From assembly GCA_949316495.1 (NCBI GenBank), contig OX439002.1:7843501-7907500 (forward strand): a stretch of 64,000 nt of DNA, given 5' to 3'. This document shows, one piece after another, positions 17,174-25,712 of the stretch. Every line of letters begins with the position of its first letter. Position 1 is the stretch's first letter. Source of the DNA: Amphiduros pacificus. Taxonomy: Eukaryota; Annelida; Polychaeta; Phyllodocida; Hesionidae. Both the position numbers and the translations under genes were made by a program. The notes below the pieces were generated by a model that saw nothing but the letters and a program-made list of their open reading frames with translations, was not told the DNA's origin and searched no databases.

Positions 17174-17992
17174 ATGCTGTGGGGCAAATCAAGTGGTCAA
17201 GATGTATTGTCAGATTTGATTAAAAGAATTGAGTCAATTTGCGATGGGAATCAGGGTGACATTTGTACCATCCCTCTAGACTTGTCGCTAAACCGGAAAG
17301 ACAGGCACATCCTTCTGTTGTACCAACGAGGGGAGGCTGATACACAGGCAGTTCTTGGATTACTGAAGAATGGTTTGATATTTCCAAATACAAACATGGT
17401 GTATGACATTTATCAAGACACCCCATTGTATATGGGACTGTGTATTTTCATGTCCTGCTTTGTGACACTTCACTGGTTGGGTAAGACACGCATGAAGGCA
17501 ACCTTGATGTATGTTATCTTAACTTTGCTTCTGTCTAGTGTACTGTGGAATTGGTGGCTACTATACAAGAAGGAGTTAGCACACTCTCATGCTGTGTTAC
17601 TCAAGGACATGCCCAAGCATTGTTTGACGGGCCATAGGTCTATATGGCAGAGGACAAAAACTTTCCTCATTCCCACTAGTCAAGATCATTGCATTGAATA
17701 CCAAGAGGCTTTGACCATACACCCAGCTCTTCGAGTGCCACCCAGTCGTGCTTTGGTGATAACAATAGTGACATGTTTAATGGAGCCCATGGAGGCAGCT
17801 GGAACAGCGATCAGTAAGAGTTTGAGGAATGTTATGATTCATCTTCCTGTGTACATGTGGCCTGTTGCCATCATCTACTTTCTTGTGGTCACACTATTTG
17901 TCATCATGGTGGCATCTGGCTATCGAACAAGACTATTTAGTATTTTTGCAATTGAACCAAGACAACAGACAAACATTGTTAGACATGTGTGA
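17174..17992 (+). CDS. Viral homologue of CLCC1 (chloride channel CLIC-like 1), 272 aa
   Basis: Three membrane segments at about 84-102, 110-131 and 228-249. The match to animal CLCC1 is clear by eye: WNWWLLYK at 125-132 (host WNWMYLYK) followed by AHSHA; a lumenal loop with SIW at 156-158 and Cys150 and Cys173 placed as in CLCC1; then HPALRVPPSRALVITIVT (host version NPIWLVPPTKALAVTFTT) and the EP at 204-205. The long N- and C-terminal extensions of host CLCC1 are not present here. Host CLCC1 is an ER and nuclear-envelope protein reported as needed for the fusion step of herpesvirus nuclear egress, and homologues in mollusc and fish herpesviruses have been reported. I infer that this protein supplies that function. 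A TATAAAGG lies at 17156-17163. Confidence 0.9.
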   Translation: MLWGKSSGQDVLSDLIKRIESICDGNQGDICTIPLDLSLNRKDRHILLLYQRGEADTQAVLGLLKNGLIFPNTNMVYDIYQDTPLYMGLCIFMSCFVTLHWLGKTRMKATLMYVILTLLLSSVLWNWWLLYKKELAHSHAVLLKDMPKHCLTGHRSIWQRTKTFLIPTSQDHCIEYQEALTIHPALRVPPSRALVITIVTCLMEPMEAAGTAISKSLRNVMIHLPVYMWPVAIIYFLVVTLFVIMVASGYRTRLFSIFAIEPRQQTNIVRHV

Positions 17993-18016
17993 TTTTTATT
18001 TTGTCAAATGAAGAAA

Positions 18017-18022
18017 AATAAA
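18017..18022 (+). terminator. PolyA signal of the CLCC1-like gene
   Basis: AATAAA 25 bases after the stop codon of the CLCC1-like gene, in the 34-base gap before the convergent Cys-rich gene. Confidence 0.5.
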
Positions 18023-18026
18023 CACA

Positions 18027-19520
18027 TCATTTGATCAAGTTCAGTCTTGCTTTCTTTTGTTTTGCATTCTCAAAGAGTTGTCTAGTCCAATTCCTCTTTC
18101 TATTTTGGTCAGCAGTTTGCTTCTTGTCTCTCTCTTCCATCTGCTCTGTTGCTTCTGCTGCTTCTGCCTTGTCTTTTTGTGTTTGTAATGCAGCTAAGCT
18201 TTCCAGTATACAATTGTCCCTGACTTTTACAAATTCACATCCCAAGCAAAGGTCGTTTGACCCTTCCGTGAGACACGTGTTGTCATGAACCTCTAACATG
18301 GACAACTCTCCAGCACACTCACAGCAAACTGCATCTGGGTATCCCATCAAGGCAAAGCACTTCCTCTTTCCCTGACACACAGAAACGAACTGGCGGTCGG
18401 GGTGTCCAAACTTTAAGTTAACATAATTGGAATAGTTGAAACATGGCAAGAGATGGAGTTGATCAGAGTCATCCTTGTGACAAAACTGTTTAAGTGTGTC
18501 TGCATTGAGATAATGTCCACATGATGGAGGCCTCTTCCCCATGTCCACATATGTGAGACACTCTCTGCAAAACTTGCAAAACGTCACTACAGATTCTTGC
18601 ATGACCTTCACTTGTACATCTTTGGTGCACTTCACCCTATTGGTGTCGACATACATGGGGATAAATTGCCAATGTTTCCTAGTCAGCAGAAGTGTAAACT
18701 TTACATATCTCTTGTATTTCTCTGAAAGAGAATCCAAAGTAGCAATCCACTCACGCACTGTCTCACATTGCCTGGCATCTCTCAGCTTCTTCCATACTCC
18801 ATGTTTTTCTTCCCATTCTTCATCCAACATCAAAATCACATCAAGAGGAAATTTCTGGTTCAAACCCCTGCAGAGAGCAATAGCTATAAAGTCCATGTTC
18901 CTTTCTTCCAACATGCTTTTTGCATAGATGTCGATGCCTGCAAGTCTCTGGGTGCCCAATGCATACATATGATCCAAGCTAATTAGTTTTGGCCTGGGCA
19001 TCAATCTGTTTAGAATAGTTCTGGTGACTTTAACCTCACTTGGTTGGTTGTTCCTCAACATGCATAATGTCCCCATCCTCTTTTCGTCAGCATCAGCTAG
19101 ACAGTTCCACAATCCTTCATTTCCTGGTTTGGCAGCTATGTAGTACATGTATGAAAATACAAATAGTTTGTGCCTATGTATGGACCAATGTGTTGAGCCA
19201 CTTGATTCTGCATCTGCTAACTTTGCCTGCAATCTTGCAAGTCTATTTCGCAGTGAAAGGTTCATGTTGTCTAGTATTAAATGAAACCTCCTGTCATTCG
19301 GAGAAGTGGATTGAATGGACTGAATGAAATAGCAATACAACTGGTCCTCACACCCTTTTCTTGACTCTTGTTTTGGGGATGACATCCTAAGGGAGGCAAT
19401 TAGGACACGTACTGCAACACATTGAGATGCCACTTCAAATGAGCTCTGCGATCGGCATAATGGACAAGATTGCCCCAATGGCAACTCCAAGGAGCCACCA
19501 TCTCCACTGATTTGACTCAT
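18027..19520 (-). CDS. Cys-rich protein with several CxxC pairs, 497 aa
   Basis: ATGs at 19550 and 19520; the latter (MSQISGDGG) is chosen since it overlaps the upstream gene less. CxxC or similar pairs occur at the N-terminus (SCPLCRS), centrally (CKFCREC with a following CGH) and in the last third (CCEC, LCLGC), so several zinc sites are likely. The tail is a charged coiled-coil rich in Lys, Glu and Gln. The Cys-rich character recalls the herpesvirus packaging protein UL32, but I cannot show a specific match. It overlaps the 3' end of the tail-anchored gene. Confidence 0.7.
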   Translation of the reverse strand: MSQISGDGGSLELPLGQSCPLCRSQSSFEVASQCVAVRVLIASLRMSSPKQESRKGCEDQLYCYFIQSIQSTSPNDRRFHLILDNMNLSLRNRLARLQAKLADAESSGSTHWSIHRHKLFVFSYMYYIAAKPGNEGLWNCLADADEKRMGTLCMLRNNQPSEVKVTRTILNRLMPRPKLISLDHMYALGTQRLAGIDIYAKSMLEERNMDFIAIALCRGLNQKFPLDVILMLDEEWEEKHGVWKKLRDARQCETVREWIATLDSLSEKYKRYVKFTLLLTRKHWQFIPMYVDTNRVKCTKDVQVKVMQESVVTFCKFCRECLTYVDMGKRPPSCGHYLNADTLKQFCHKDDSDQLHLLPCFNYSNYVNLKFGHPDRQFVSVCQGKRKCFALMGYPDAVCCECAGELSMLEVHDNTCLTEGSNDLCLGCEFVKVRDNCILESLAALQTQKDKAEAAEATEQMEERDKKQTADQNRKRNWTRQLFENAKQKKARLNLIK

Positions 19521-20274
19521 TTTTAAAACCCTTTTCCACAACCAACACATTGGATGAACTATTATCAGGTTGCGTCTTCAAAATCGAATTTTCCACTTTG
19601 GTTGACTTTAAATGTTCAAGCCCTTTGTCCTTCACTCCAAGCCTCAAAGAACATGTGAGAGAACTCCATGTGTGTCTACTCACAGCAGTCACCACCTTCT
19701 GTGACACCTCACACAGCTCCAGTGAAAGCCCTACATCCAAAAAGCATCTCTTGAGTGATGCCACCCAAGTGTGTCCATCAATCACTACCCGACCTTGATC
19801 TGAAGAAGCTGGAATATGCACATTTGTTAAGAGGAAAACCTTTTTGGTGCCTTCTCTCACAACTTCTTCACATATCTCCACCTGTGTATGCTGGTTTTGA
19901 TTTGTGAGACTTTCAAATAACACTCTGGCCATCTGATGTCTTGGTACATCTACCTGAGCCAACTTGGGTACAAATTGATCAATGTCAACCAAAGACCCTA
20001 TGCTTAAGTCAGCCATATATCTGGGTCTGTGGATGATGACCAACGTACAACTGTCACTCTCTTTTGTGAGTATGATTCCCCAAGTGATTGCATAAATTTC
20101 ATTTTCCAACGATTGACATATCTCATCCCATGAAACAATGTCTATGGAAGTTATGTACTTCTCTTTGTGGTGACTGTAGAAGCTTATCCTCACATGTTCA
20201 TCAACAAACCTCTCTTCAAACAATTTGAACCCAAAGTCCCTGTCCAAGCGATTGTCAACCTCAAGAGTATTCAT
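19435..20274 (-). CDS. Tail-anchored membrane protein, 279 aa
   Basis: No signal peptide; a globular region of about 230 residues, a polar linker with NSSS, then a single membrane segment at the very C-terminus (about 258-277, WWLLGVAIGAILSIMPIAELI). This topology and length match the herpesvirus nuclear egress protein UL34 (about 275 aa, tail-anchored in the inner nuclear membrane), but sequence similarity cannot be shown by eye. The CLCC1-like gene is 1.4 kb away. UL34-like role is an inference; any tail-anchored viral protein would look the same. Confidence 0.65.
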   Translation of the reverse strand: MNTLEVDNRLDRDFGFKLFEERFVDEHVRISFYSHHKEKYITSIDIVSWDEICQSLENEIYAITWGIILTKESDSCTLVIIHRPRYMADLSIGSLVDIDQFVPKLAQVDVPRHQMARVLFESLTNQNQHTQVEICEEVVREGTKKVFLLTNVHIPASSDQGRVVIDGHTWVASLKRCFLDVGLSLELCEVSQKVVTAVSRHTWSSLTCSLRLGVKDKGLEHLKSTKVENSILKTQPDNSSSNVLVVEKGFKNESNQWRWWLLGVAIGAILSIMPIAELI

Positions 20275-20289
20275 TGTTGTTTGTTTTGC

Positions 20290-20886
20290 TCATATGTGGC
20301 CCATGAATAGTACTCCTCGAAAGACAAAAACTGTACAGGCAATCAACACTACAAATAATAATTCTAATCCAATGAATGTGCATCTTCTTGCTATGCTGAC
20401 TTTTTCTTCTGAAATAACAAAAAACACTGCTCCACCATGGTAGGAGTGATGGTAATCTTGAAGACTAGTGGTTGTGAAATTACACTGGGCAAGAGAAGAA
20501 ATGCATTGTGTCAGAAATTCTGCATTGGGATCGGTTGTCATCAAGGCACAATGTGCTGTTGGATTTGATATTGGTTGAATCGAGTTTGCATGAAAGATAG
20601 TGCTAAACTGTCCAACTATGAATGGAGAACCGTCTGAGAGGTTTTCGGGCACTTTAACTTCTTTACAAAGATTTTTTTGTGCTGTAAGACAAACCCCATT
20701 TCTCATCATATGGCAGAGCCTGCTATCCGCTACAGGTGGACACAAGAGAAACAAATCACCAGGTCGAGCAATATGTGGAATAGAAGAGTGTGCCATATGG
20801 CCCGTTCTCACATTCAGTGTCATGAATTTACACTCTGATGTAACATAAAATGTTGAGGCCAAAATAAAATACAATACTATTATCAT
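20290..20886 (-). CDS. Type I membrane protein, 198 aa
   Basis: N-terminal signal peptide (IIVLYFILASTFYVTS), an ectodomain with about nine Cys and N-glycosylation sites (NLS, NFT), and a C-terminal membrane segment at about 170-190 (LELLFVVLIACTVFVFRGVLF) with a very short tail. Likely an envelope glycoprotein. Only 20 bases separate its ATG from that of the divergent glycoprotein gene at 20907. Confidence 0.7.
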   Translation of the reverse strand: MIIVLYFILASTFYVTSECKFMTLNVRTGHMAHSSIPHIARPGDLFLLCPPVADSRLCHMMRNGVCLTAQKNLCKEVKVPENLSDGSPFIVGQFSTIFHANSIQPISNPTAHCALMTTDPNAEFLTQCISSLAQCNFTTTSLQDYHHSYHGGAVFFVISEEKVSIARRCTFIGLELLFVVLIACTVFVFRGVLFMGHI

Positions 20887-20906
20887 GTTGATTCGTATGA
20901 CATGTC

Positions 20907-21956
20907 ATGTCTTTGTATCAAACTGTGTCAATAATGCTATTATTTTTTATTGCCTTTGTGTGTATATTGGGTAAAGGATGGTGTCTCTGTTGCCAGGAGA
21001 ACTCATGTGTTGGAAAAATGGAAGAAATCAATGCCATGGAAGGACTTGGGTTCATTAACTATTATGTTCTGCCATCAAACTTAATGCTCTCACTCAATGA
21101 ATGCAGTACCCTTGCCCAGTTGGAAGAGGGGAGATTGATCGATTGTGAAGGGAATGTCACATCCACTCTGTTGAATGATAGACCTTGGAAGATTTCTGTA
21201 GGCATGTTCATGAAACCTTCTTGTGATCAGAAACAGACTCTGAAGAGGATTTCACAACCAAGTGAAGATACAGAGAGAGACAAACATTATACCGTGGCTA
21301 TGTCTGTGCTCAATGAAGGGCACACTCCATGTTCAATTGTAGCACTTGATGGATCCAACTCTGGCCTCTCTCATTTCCACCTTGACAACACACAGTGTAC
21401 TATACATCTATCAGGACATTTGAGAACTTCTTACCTGACTGCTGCAATCAACGTGTACCCAACTGCTAGATTCTGTAGTAATGTGACCATTACTGATGTA
21501 TCATCTTCATGCCCCAAAGAAATATCATGTGTGGCAGTTCATCTCACTGGCAGATCACCAAAATTTCTTGTCACCATATTTTCCAATACCCATCTCATAA
21601 ACATTACAGGAGGGGACACATATTTAGATTTCATATGTGGCAGTATAAAGACTAATGGACTCTCTCGGGTGATGAAATCTTCTCCACCAGCAAGGAACTG
21701 TGTGTTGCATGTATTTTCAGATGATATAGATGAAGGTGATATGGTTGAAATGACAGAAAATATGGGCCCAAAAGGAATTTCACTTCTGCACAATGTTCTG
21801 GTAAAGGGTATAGAAAACATATATGAATCAAATTGTGAAGATTGTGGATACCTTCGTTTGATATCCATGATCTTAGGTTTGTCACTTATGATTGGGATAT
21901 CGTTGGTGGTCATGTATGAGCTACTACAGAAGAATGATGCCATACACTTTGAATGA
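20907..21956 (+). CDS. Type I envelope glycoprotein, 349 aa
   Basis: Signal peptide (SIMLLFFIAFVCILGKGWC), an ectodomain of about 290 residues with many Cys and several N-glycosylation sites (NVT, NIT), and a membrane segment at about 316-337 (ISMILGLSLMIGISLVVMY) with a short acidic tail. No known family. Likely displayed on the virion envelope or infected-cell membranes. PolyA signal at 21962. Confidence 0.75.
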   Translation: MSLYQTVSIMLLFFIAFVCILGKGWCLCCQENSCVGKMEEINAMEGLGFINYYVLPSNLMLSLNECSTLAQLEEGRLIDCEGNVTSTLLNDRPWKISVGMFMKPSCDQKQTLKRISQPSEDTERDKHYTVAMSVLNEGHTPCSIVALDGSNSGLSHFHLDNTQCTIHLSGHLRTSYLTAAINVYPTARFCSNVTITDVSSSCPKEISCVAVHLTGRSPKFLVTIFSNTHLINITGGDTYLDFICGSIKTNGLSRVMKSSPPARNCVLHVFSDDIDEGDMVEMTENMGPKGISLLHNVLVKGIENIYESNCEDCGYLRLISMILGLSLMIGISLVVMYELLQKNDAIHFE

Positions 21957-21961
21957 GGTTG

Positions 21962-22006
21962 AATAAACAAAATTATATGACCTTTATCGTTTCTCACTTT
22001 TTTATT
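21962..22006. terminator. Convergent polyadenylation signals
   Basis: AATAAA at 21962-21967 for the glycoprotein gene and TTTATT at 22001-22006 for the protease-scaffold gene on the minus strand. Confidence 0.6.
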
Positions 22007-22015
22007 TGACATAGA

Positions 22016-23725
22016 TTACAATTCAAATATGACTTTTCTGTCCATTGGTTTTGATGCATCTATAGTTTTTTTACCACCATCATTATGAGGTGTTTCCGGT
22101 TCAGCAGCTTTAGTTGATGTTGATGGTTGCTGAACATCTACTTTGGATTCTGGCTGGTTGTAGAATTTTTGGAACAGTTCCCCATTCTGATCAAAGAATT
22201 GGGCCACTTTTGTTAGCTTGGGTAAATTTGTCAAGAGCTCCTCCATCTTCTTTTCTCTATTTTCTTTATGCTTTTGCTTGTGTTCCATATACTCTCTCTG
22301 ATAACTTTTGTATCTCTGCATGGATTCTTGGTACTCTCTTTCTCTCAAGGTTGCAAACTGTTTGAATTCTTCATCTTCAAAAGCATCATTTTCAGGAGCA
22401 TTCGTCTTCCTCCTTTTGGAAGGAGGAGATTTGGTGTCCAAACTTTCTTCAGCGGAAGACATTCCTATACTATCTAGAAACTGCTCAAAATTCATCTTTT
22501 GTTTCTTATTTTTACCCGTCTTCTCCTCGTTGCCTTTAATACTTTTGTTGTTTTCCAGCCTTGTTAGATTATTGTACTGGTCTCTTGCAAATTCCAATTC
22601 TCTCTTCCGCTTCTCTCGGTCTTTTGCAAAGCTCCTTACCTCTCTGTTCCTCATTTCTTCCCTTATCAGATCAAATGCTGCATCAACAGTGGACATTCCC
22701 TTTGCATTTTTGCTCAATTTGTTACTTAATTCTGGAAACCTATCATCAAACATTTGACAAAATTTCGAGATTATCTCTGTCTCCATGCTATCGTTACTCG
22801 GAAAGCATTCTTTGCAATACTCCACCATGTGGCGAATGGCCTGTAGATCAGAGCACTGTCCATCAAAGATGCCCCTTTGTTTCATCATCTCAAAGTCCTT
22901 TCTGCGTTTCTGTGCTAAGTCACTGGAACTTTCTTGCTCGAGTGCAATTCTGCTTTGAATCATGCTACACATGTAGTCAGAGAGCAATTCGACTGCTCCC
23001 CTCAACTTATTATTATCCTCTTGAAAAGCTGTGGTCTTGGTAAGAAGGTCTTCAATATGAGCCTGGTCCTTCTGCATCTCAGCTGTCACAAGACTAAACT
23101 GCTCCTCCGGTAGTGCTTTTAGAAAGGATTGGAAATCAACCCCATTGGCATTCTCCTCTTGAGTCATGTTGTATGTTGCAGACACAGTGTTTCTTGGTCG
23201 TTTATAGTAGTCTCTGTCCAGACCAAACCTACCAATGGTGGAAATCACACGATGTGGAGGCACAAACATGCCAAGACATCCATCTCTAGCACCACAGAAT
23301 GTCATGGATACCTCTACCACGTGGCTTGCATCTTCTTCCAATGTGGATAGGCTAACAAATGTGTCACCCATCATGGTGATGCAAGCAGGAGTGTCCAGTA
23401 TGGCTTTGTTCTCGATCACACCTAAAAACCCAAGGGCAAAAAGAGAGTTGGGAAAGCTGTGATCATGCCATGACAAAACAACCTTACCAAGTGGTTGTCT
23501 ATGCTTGTTGTGATTGAACACAATCCTTGCACCATTTAGATCCATGCAATTGATTTCTTCCGGAAAAAGATCATACTTGCTCTCTTTCTTTTCCATCAAT
23601 CTTGACTTAGGATCACATACTAGGTAGCCAACCCAAAACACTTGAGACCCTGTGGTCAAGATCGGATCAAGTGTATCTTTTAGTACCCATTCTCTCTGTG
23701 AGAAACACACTTCACATAATGTCAT
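22016..23725 (-). CDS. Capsid maturational protease and scaffold (assemblin type), 569 aa
   Basis: Residues 1-170 follow the herpesvirus assemblin pattern: a His in FNHNKHRQPLGKV (His72 or His75), a Ser in VSLSTLEED (Ser125 or Ser127), and the second His in HVVEVSMTFCGARDG (His135), with spacing close to the Ser-His-His triad of known assemblins. The rest is scaffold-like: coiled-coil 200-420, a basic nuclear signal (SKRRK near 450), another helical charged region and a Pro/Thr-rich tail. In herpesviruses this protein is the inner scaffold on which capsids assemble and then cuts itself out. Length is close to HSV UL26 (635 aa). The capsid genes follow at 24683-29261. Confidence 0.85.
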   Translation of the reverse strand: MTLCEVCFSQREWVLKDTLDPILTTGSQVFWVGYLVCDPKSRLMEKKESKYDLFPEEINCMDLNGARIVFNHNKHRQPLGKVVLSWHDHSFPNSLFALGFLGVIENKAILDTPACITMMGDTFVSLSTLEEDASHVVEVSMTFCGARDGCLGMFVPPHRVISTIGRFGLDRDYYKRPRNTVSATYNMTQEENANGVDFQSFLKALPEEQFSLVTAEMQKDQAHIEDLLTKTTAFQEDNNKLRGAVELLSDYMCSMIQSRIALEQESSSDLAQKRRKDFEMMKQRGIFDGQCSDLQAIRHMVEYCKECFPSNDSMETEIISKFCQMFDDRFPELSNKLSKNAKGMSTVDAAFDLIREEMRNREVRSFAKDREKRKRELEFARDQYNNLTRLENNKSIKGNEEKTGKNKKQKMNFEQFLDSIGMSSAEESLDTKSPPSKRRKTNAPENDAFEDEEFKQFATLREREYQESMQRYKSYQREYMEHKQKHKENREKKMEELLTNLPKLTKVAQFFDQNGELFQKFYNQPESKVDVQQPSTSTKAAEPETPHNDGGKKTIDASKPMDRKVIFEL

Positions 23726-23859
23726 GTGGAATTAAGATGCCAGACATACAGTGGGAACAAAACTTCGGCTCTATCATGCACAAATAATGTTATTGTAAAC
23801 CTGTTGTTTATGTGAAAATTAAAATAGAGAAAGATCAGAACCACTCGAATTATTCTAAA

Positions 23860-24672
23860 ATGGACGAAATAAGAAAAGCCATCCATCAATTCAAGCATGG
23901 CAAGAAGTGCCTGAAACACACCCTGTGGTCTTTTACCAAAGCCATATTTTGTACAGTCATAAATTTCTTCAACTTTCCCATGTGGTATGGAGTGCTTATA
24001 TTTTTCACAGTGTATGTTGTAGCATACCTTGTTTATGTGGCTGTCACATACATAGGAGGAGGTGCATGCCTCATCATACAAAGGATCATCAATGCCATCA
24101 ATTGGGTACGCAAACACATCACTTTTCAAAAGGTTATCAAAGTGAAAGAAATAGATGCACTTGCAGCACTTGTAGATGGTACATGTGTGGAGTTTGAAAA
24201 CACCTGGTTCACTCTGCGGTACTGGATGTCAAGAGGAATGGCAAAGAAATTGTGTCATCCACTTTCTTGGTACAAGACAATTTCACTCACCAGATGGTTT
24301 GTTGTGAAACCCATGACCTTCTTTCTAGTGGAAATTAGCTCTATGCCTGGTGAGATTTGTCATTATGACATGATGTGGGACATGTGTGCTGCTGTTACAG
24401 GGACAAAAGCTACTTTTGACACAATGGCCCACACAGGAATTTGGGTGATCGTTTGCATTGTGATTTTTCATCCACTGCTGTTTTTCTTTGGGCGGCTGTC
24501 ATGGTATTATTGCGAATTGTTTTTCGCTGTTGTTCATGCTATACTAAAAAGACTGCATCCGATGAATAAGAGATCAAAGAAAAAATTTAATGTGTTGGGT
24601 GATAAATGTGGTGAATGTAACAAGTCAACCTCTTCTACTATTACTAACCCAATTACAGTGCTCAATAAATAG
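23860..24672 (+). CDS. Multi-pass membrane protein, 270 aa
   Basis: The open frame begins at a GTG at 23812; the ATG at 23860 (MDEIRKAIHQF) is taken. Membrane segments lie at about 38-70 (WYGVLIFFTVYVVAYLVYV) and 205-235 (TGIWVIVCIVIFHPLLFFF), with amphipathic helices between. The tail is basic and then holds a CGEC pair. AATAAA sits immediately before the stop codon (24664-24669). No family recognised. It shares the strand with the capsid genes downstream. Confidence 0.7.
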   Translation: MDEIRKAIHQFKHGKKCLKHTLWSFTKAIFCTVINFFNFPMWYGVLIFFTVYVVAYLVYVAVTYIGGGACLIIQRIINAINWVRKHITFQKVIKVKEIDALAALVDGTCVEFENTWFTLRYWMSRGMAKKLCHPLSWYKTISLTRWFVVKPMTFFLVEISSMPGEICHYDMMWDMCAAVTGTKATFDTMAHTGIWVIVCIVIFHPLLFFFGRLSWYYCELFFAVVHAILKRLHPMNKRSKKKFNVLGDKCGECNKSTSSTITNPITVLNK

Positions 24673-24682
24673 ATAAAAAACC

Positions 24683-25666
24683 ATGGCAGTACCAGCATTT
24701 GGACCTTCACAGAGAATTGAGATATCTCAAACATACCTATCTTTAAACGAAACAAGAGAAAGGCGAAATGGTTATCGTCTCTTTGATCCCATCAACCCAA
24801 GAGATAATGTGGCAGAGGAAGGACAAGTTGTCTTGCTTCATGATGAGGACACAGAAATGCATGGAGGTCATTACAAGAAGACTTATGTCATACCAGATGC
24901 AGCAGGATATGTGGTGGACATCGATTGTTCTGCGATGACAGATGAACAACAGAATGTTCTTCTGTGGCAAGATATGTCACGCTATCATGTGGGGGTGAAT
25001 CAGGTTGAGAAAGGGGTAAAGTCTCCACACTCAAACACTGGCAATGGCTGGGATATCAGTTTCACACCAGGACATCCAGTGACCATCAAACACACGGGGC
25101 ATGAATTGATCTATCGTAGAGATATCATCGGGGTGAGATTTCCAAATGCTGATGACATGAAGGCTCAGGCTGATGTATGGAAAGCTGGAAGTGGCAATGG
25201 GCAGTGCGTTTCAAAGTTTGCAACTTATCCTCTAAGAGAGAACCATGAGATGGTGGCATATGAAAGGTTTTGCATCGACCTTCAGTCGTTGAAAGACAGC
25301 TTTGAGCGTGGATACAGCCAGGTGAATGGACAGAATGCACAGATTCAACTGATGCAATTACCCTCCATGTTAACACTGGTCAATGAAATATCAGAGTGCT
25401 TGAAAGAACAAGACATGTCAGAGAGGTTTTCAGAAGCAGTGCTTGCCATGCAAAATGGCGAAACAAATCTCACCAGTCTTCAAGGCTTGATCTCATCTAC
25501 ACATGGCTTACAAACATTGATGAGCATTGCAAAAGGGGCATCAACATTTGTGTCCACCCTTCGACCACCAGTTATGCTTGCGAAGGTCATTGATTTCAAG
25601 GGAGCACAGCCGGAGCGCAAGAGCTATGCCACTTGTGGTGATTCGTTGAAGTGTGTCATGCTATAA
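24683..25666 (+). CDS. Probable capsid triplex subunit (UL18/VP23-sized), 327 aa
   Basis: ATG at 24683 in strong context (accATGG). Soluble, mixed alpha and beta, no membrane segment. It lies directly before the major capsid gene on the same strand, between that gene and the protease-scaffold. Its length is close to VP23 (318 aa in HSV-1), the two-copy triplex protein. This is a call from size and context; I cannot show residue-level conservation. A minor capsid protein of other type is the alternative. Confidence 0.45.
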   Translation: MAVPAFGPSQRIEISQTYLSLNETRERRNGYRLFDPINPRDNVAEEGQVVLLHDEDTEMHGGHYKKTYVIPDAAGYVVDIDCSAMTDEQQNVLLWQDMSRYHVGVNQVEKGVKSPHSNTGNGWDISFTPGHPVTIKHTGHELIYRRDIIGVRFPNADDMKAQADVWKAGSGNGQCVSKFATYPLRENHEMVAYERFCIDLQSLKDSFERGYSQVNGQNAQIQLMQLPSMLTLVNEISECLKEQDMSERFSEAVLAMQNGETNLTSLQGLISSTHGLQTLMSIAKGASTFVSTLRPPVMLAKVIDFKGAQPERKSYATCGDSLKCVML

Positions 25667-25712
25667 CCTTTGCTATTAACTTGTTTCAAATCTTGTCTAG
25701 TTGAAACTTAAG

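Noticed and set aside
18027-19520. UL32-type packaging protein assignment
   Set aside because: Many CxxC pairs are suggestive, but spacing could not be matched to UL32, so no function was given.
23722-24129. 135-aa minus-strand frame opposite the membrane protein at 23860
   Set aside because: Lies antisense to a gene with clear membrane segments and shows no sensible features of its own.
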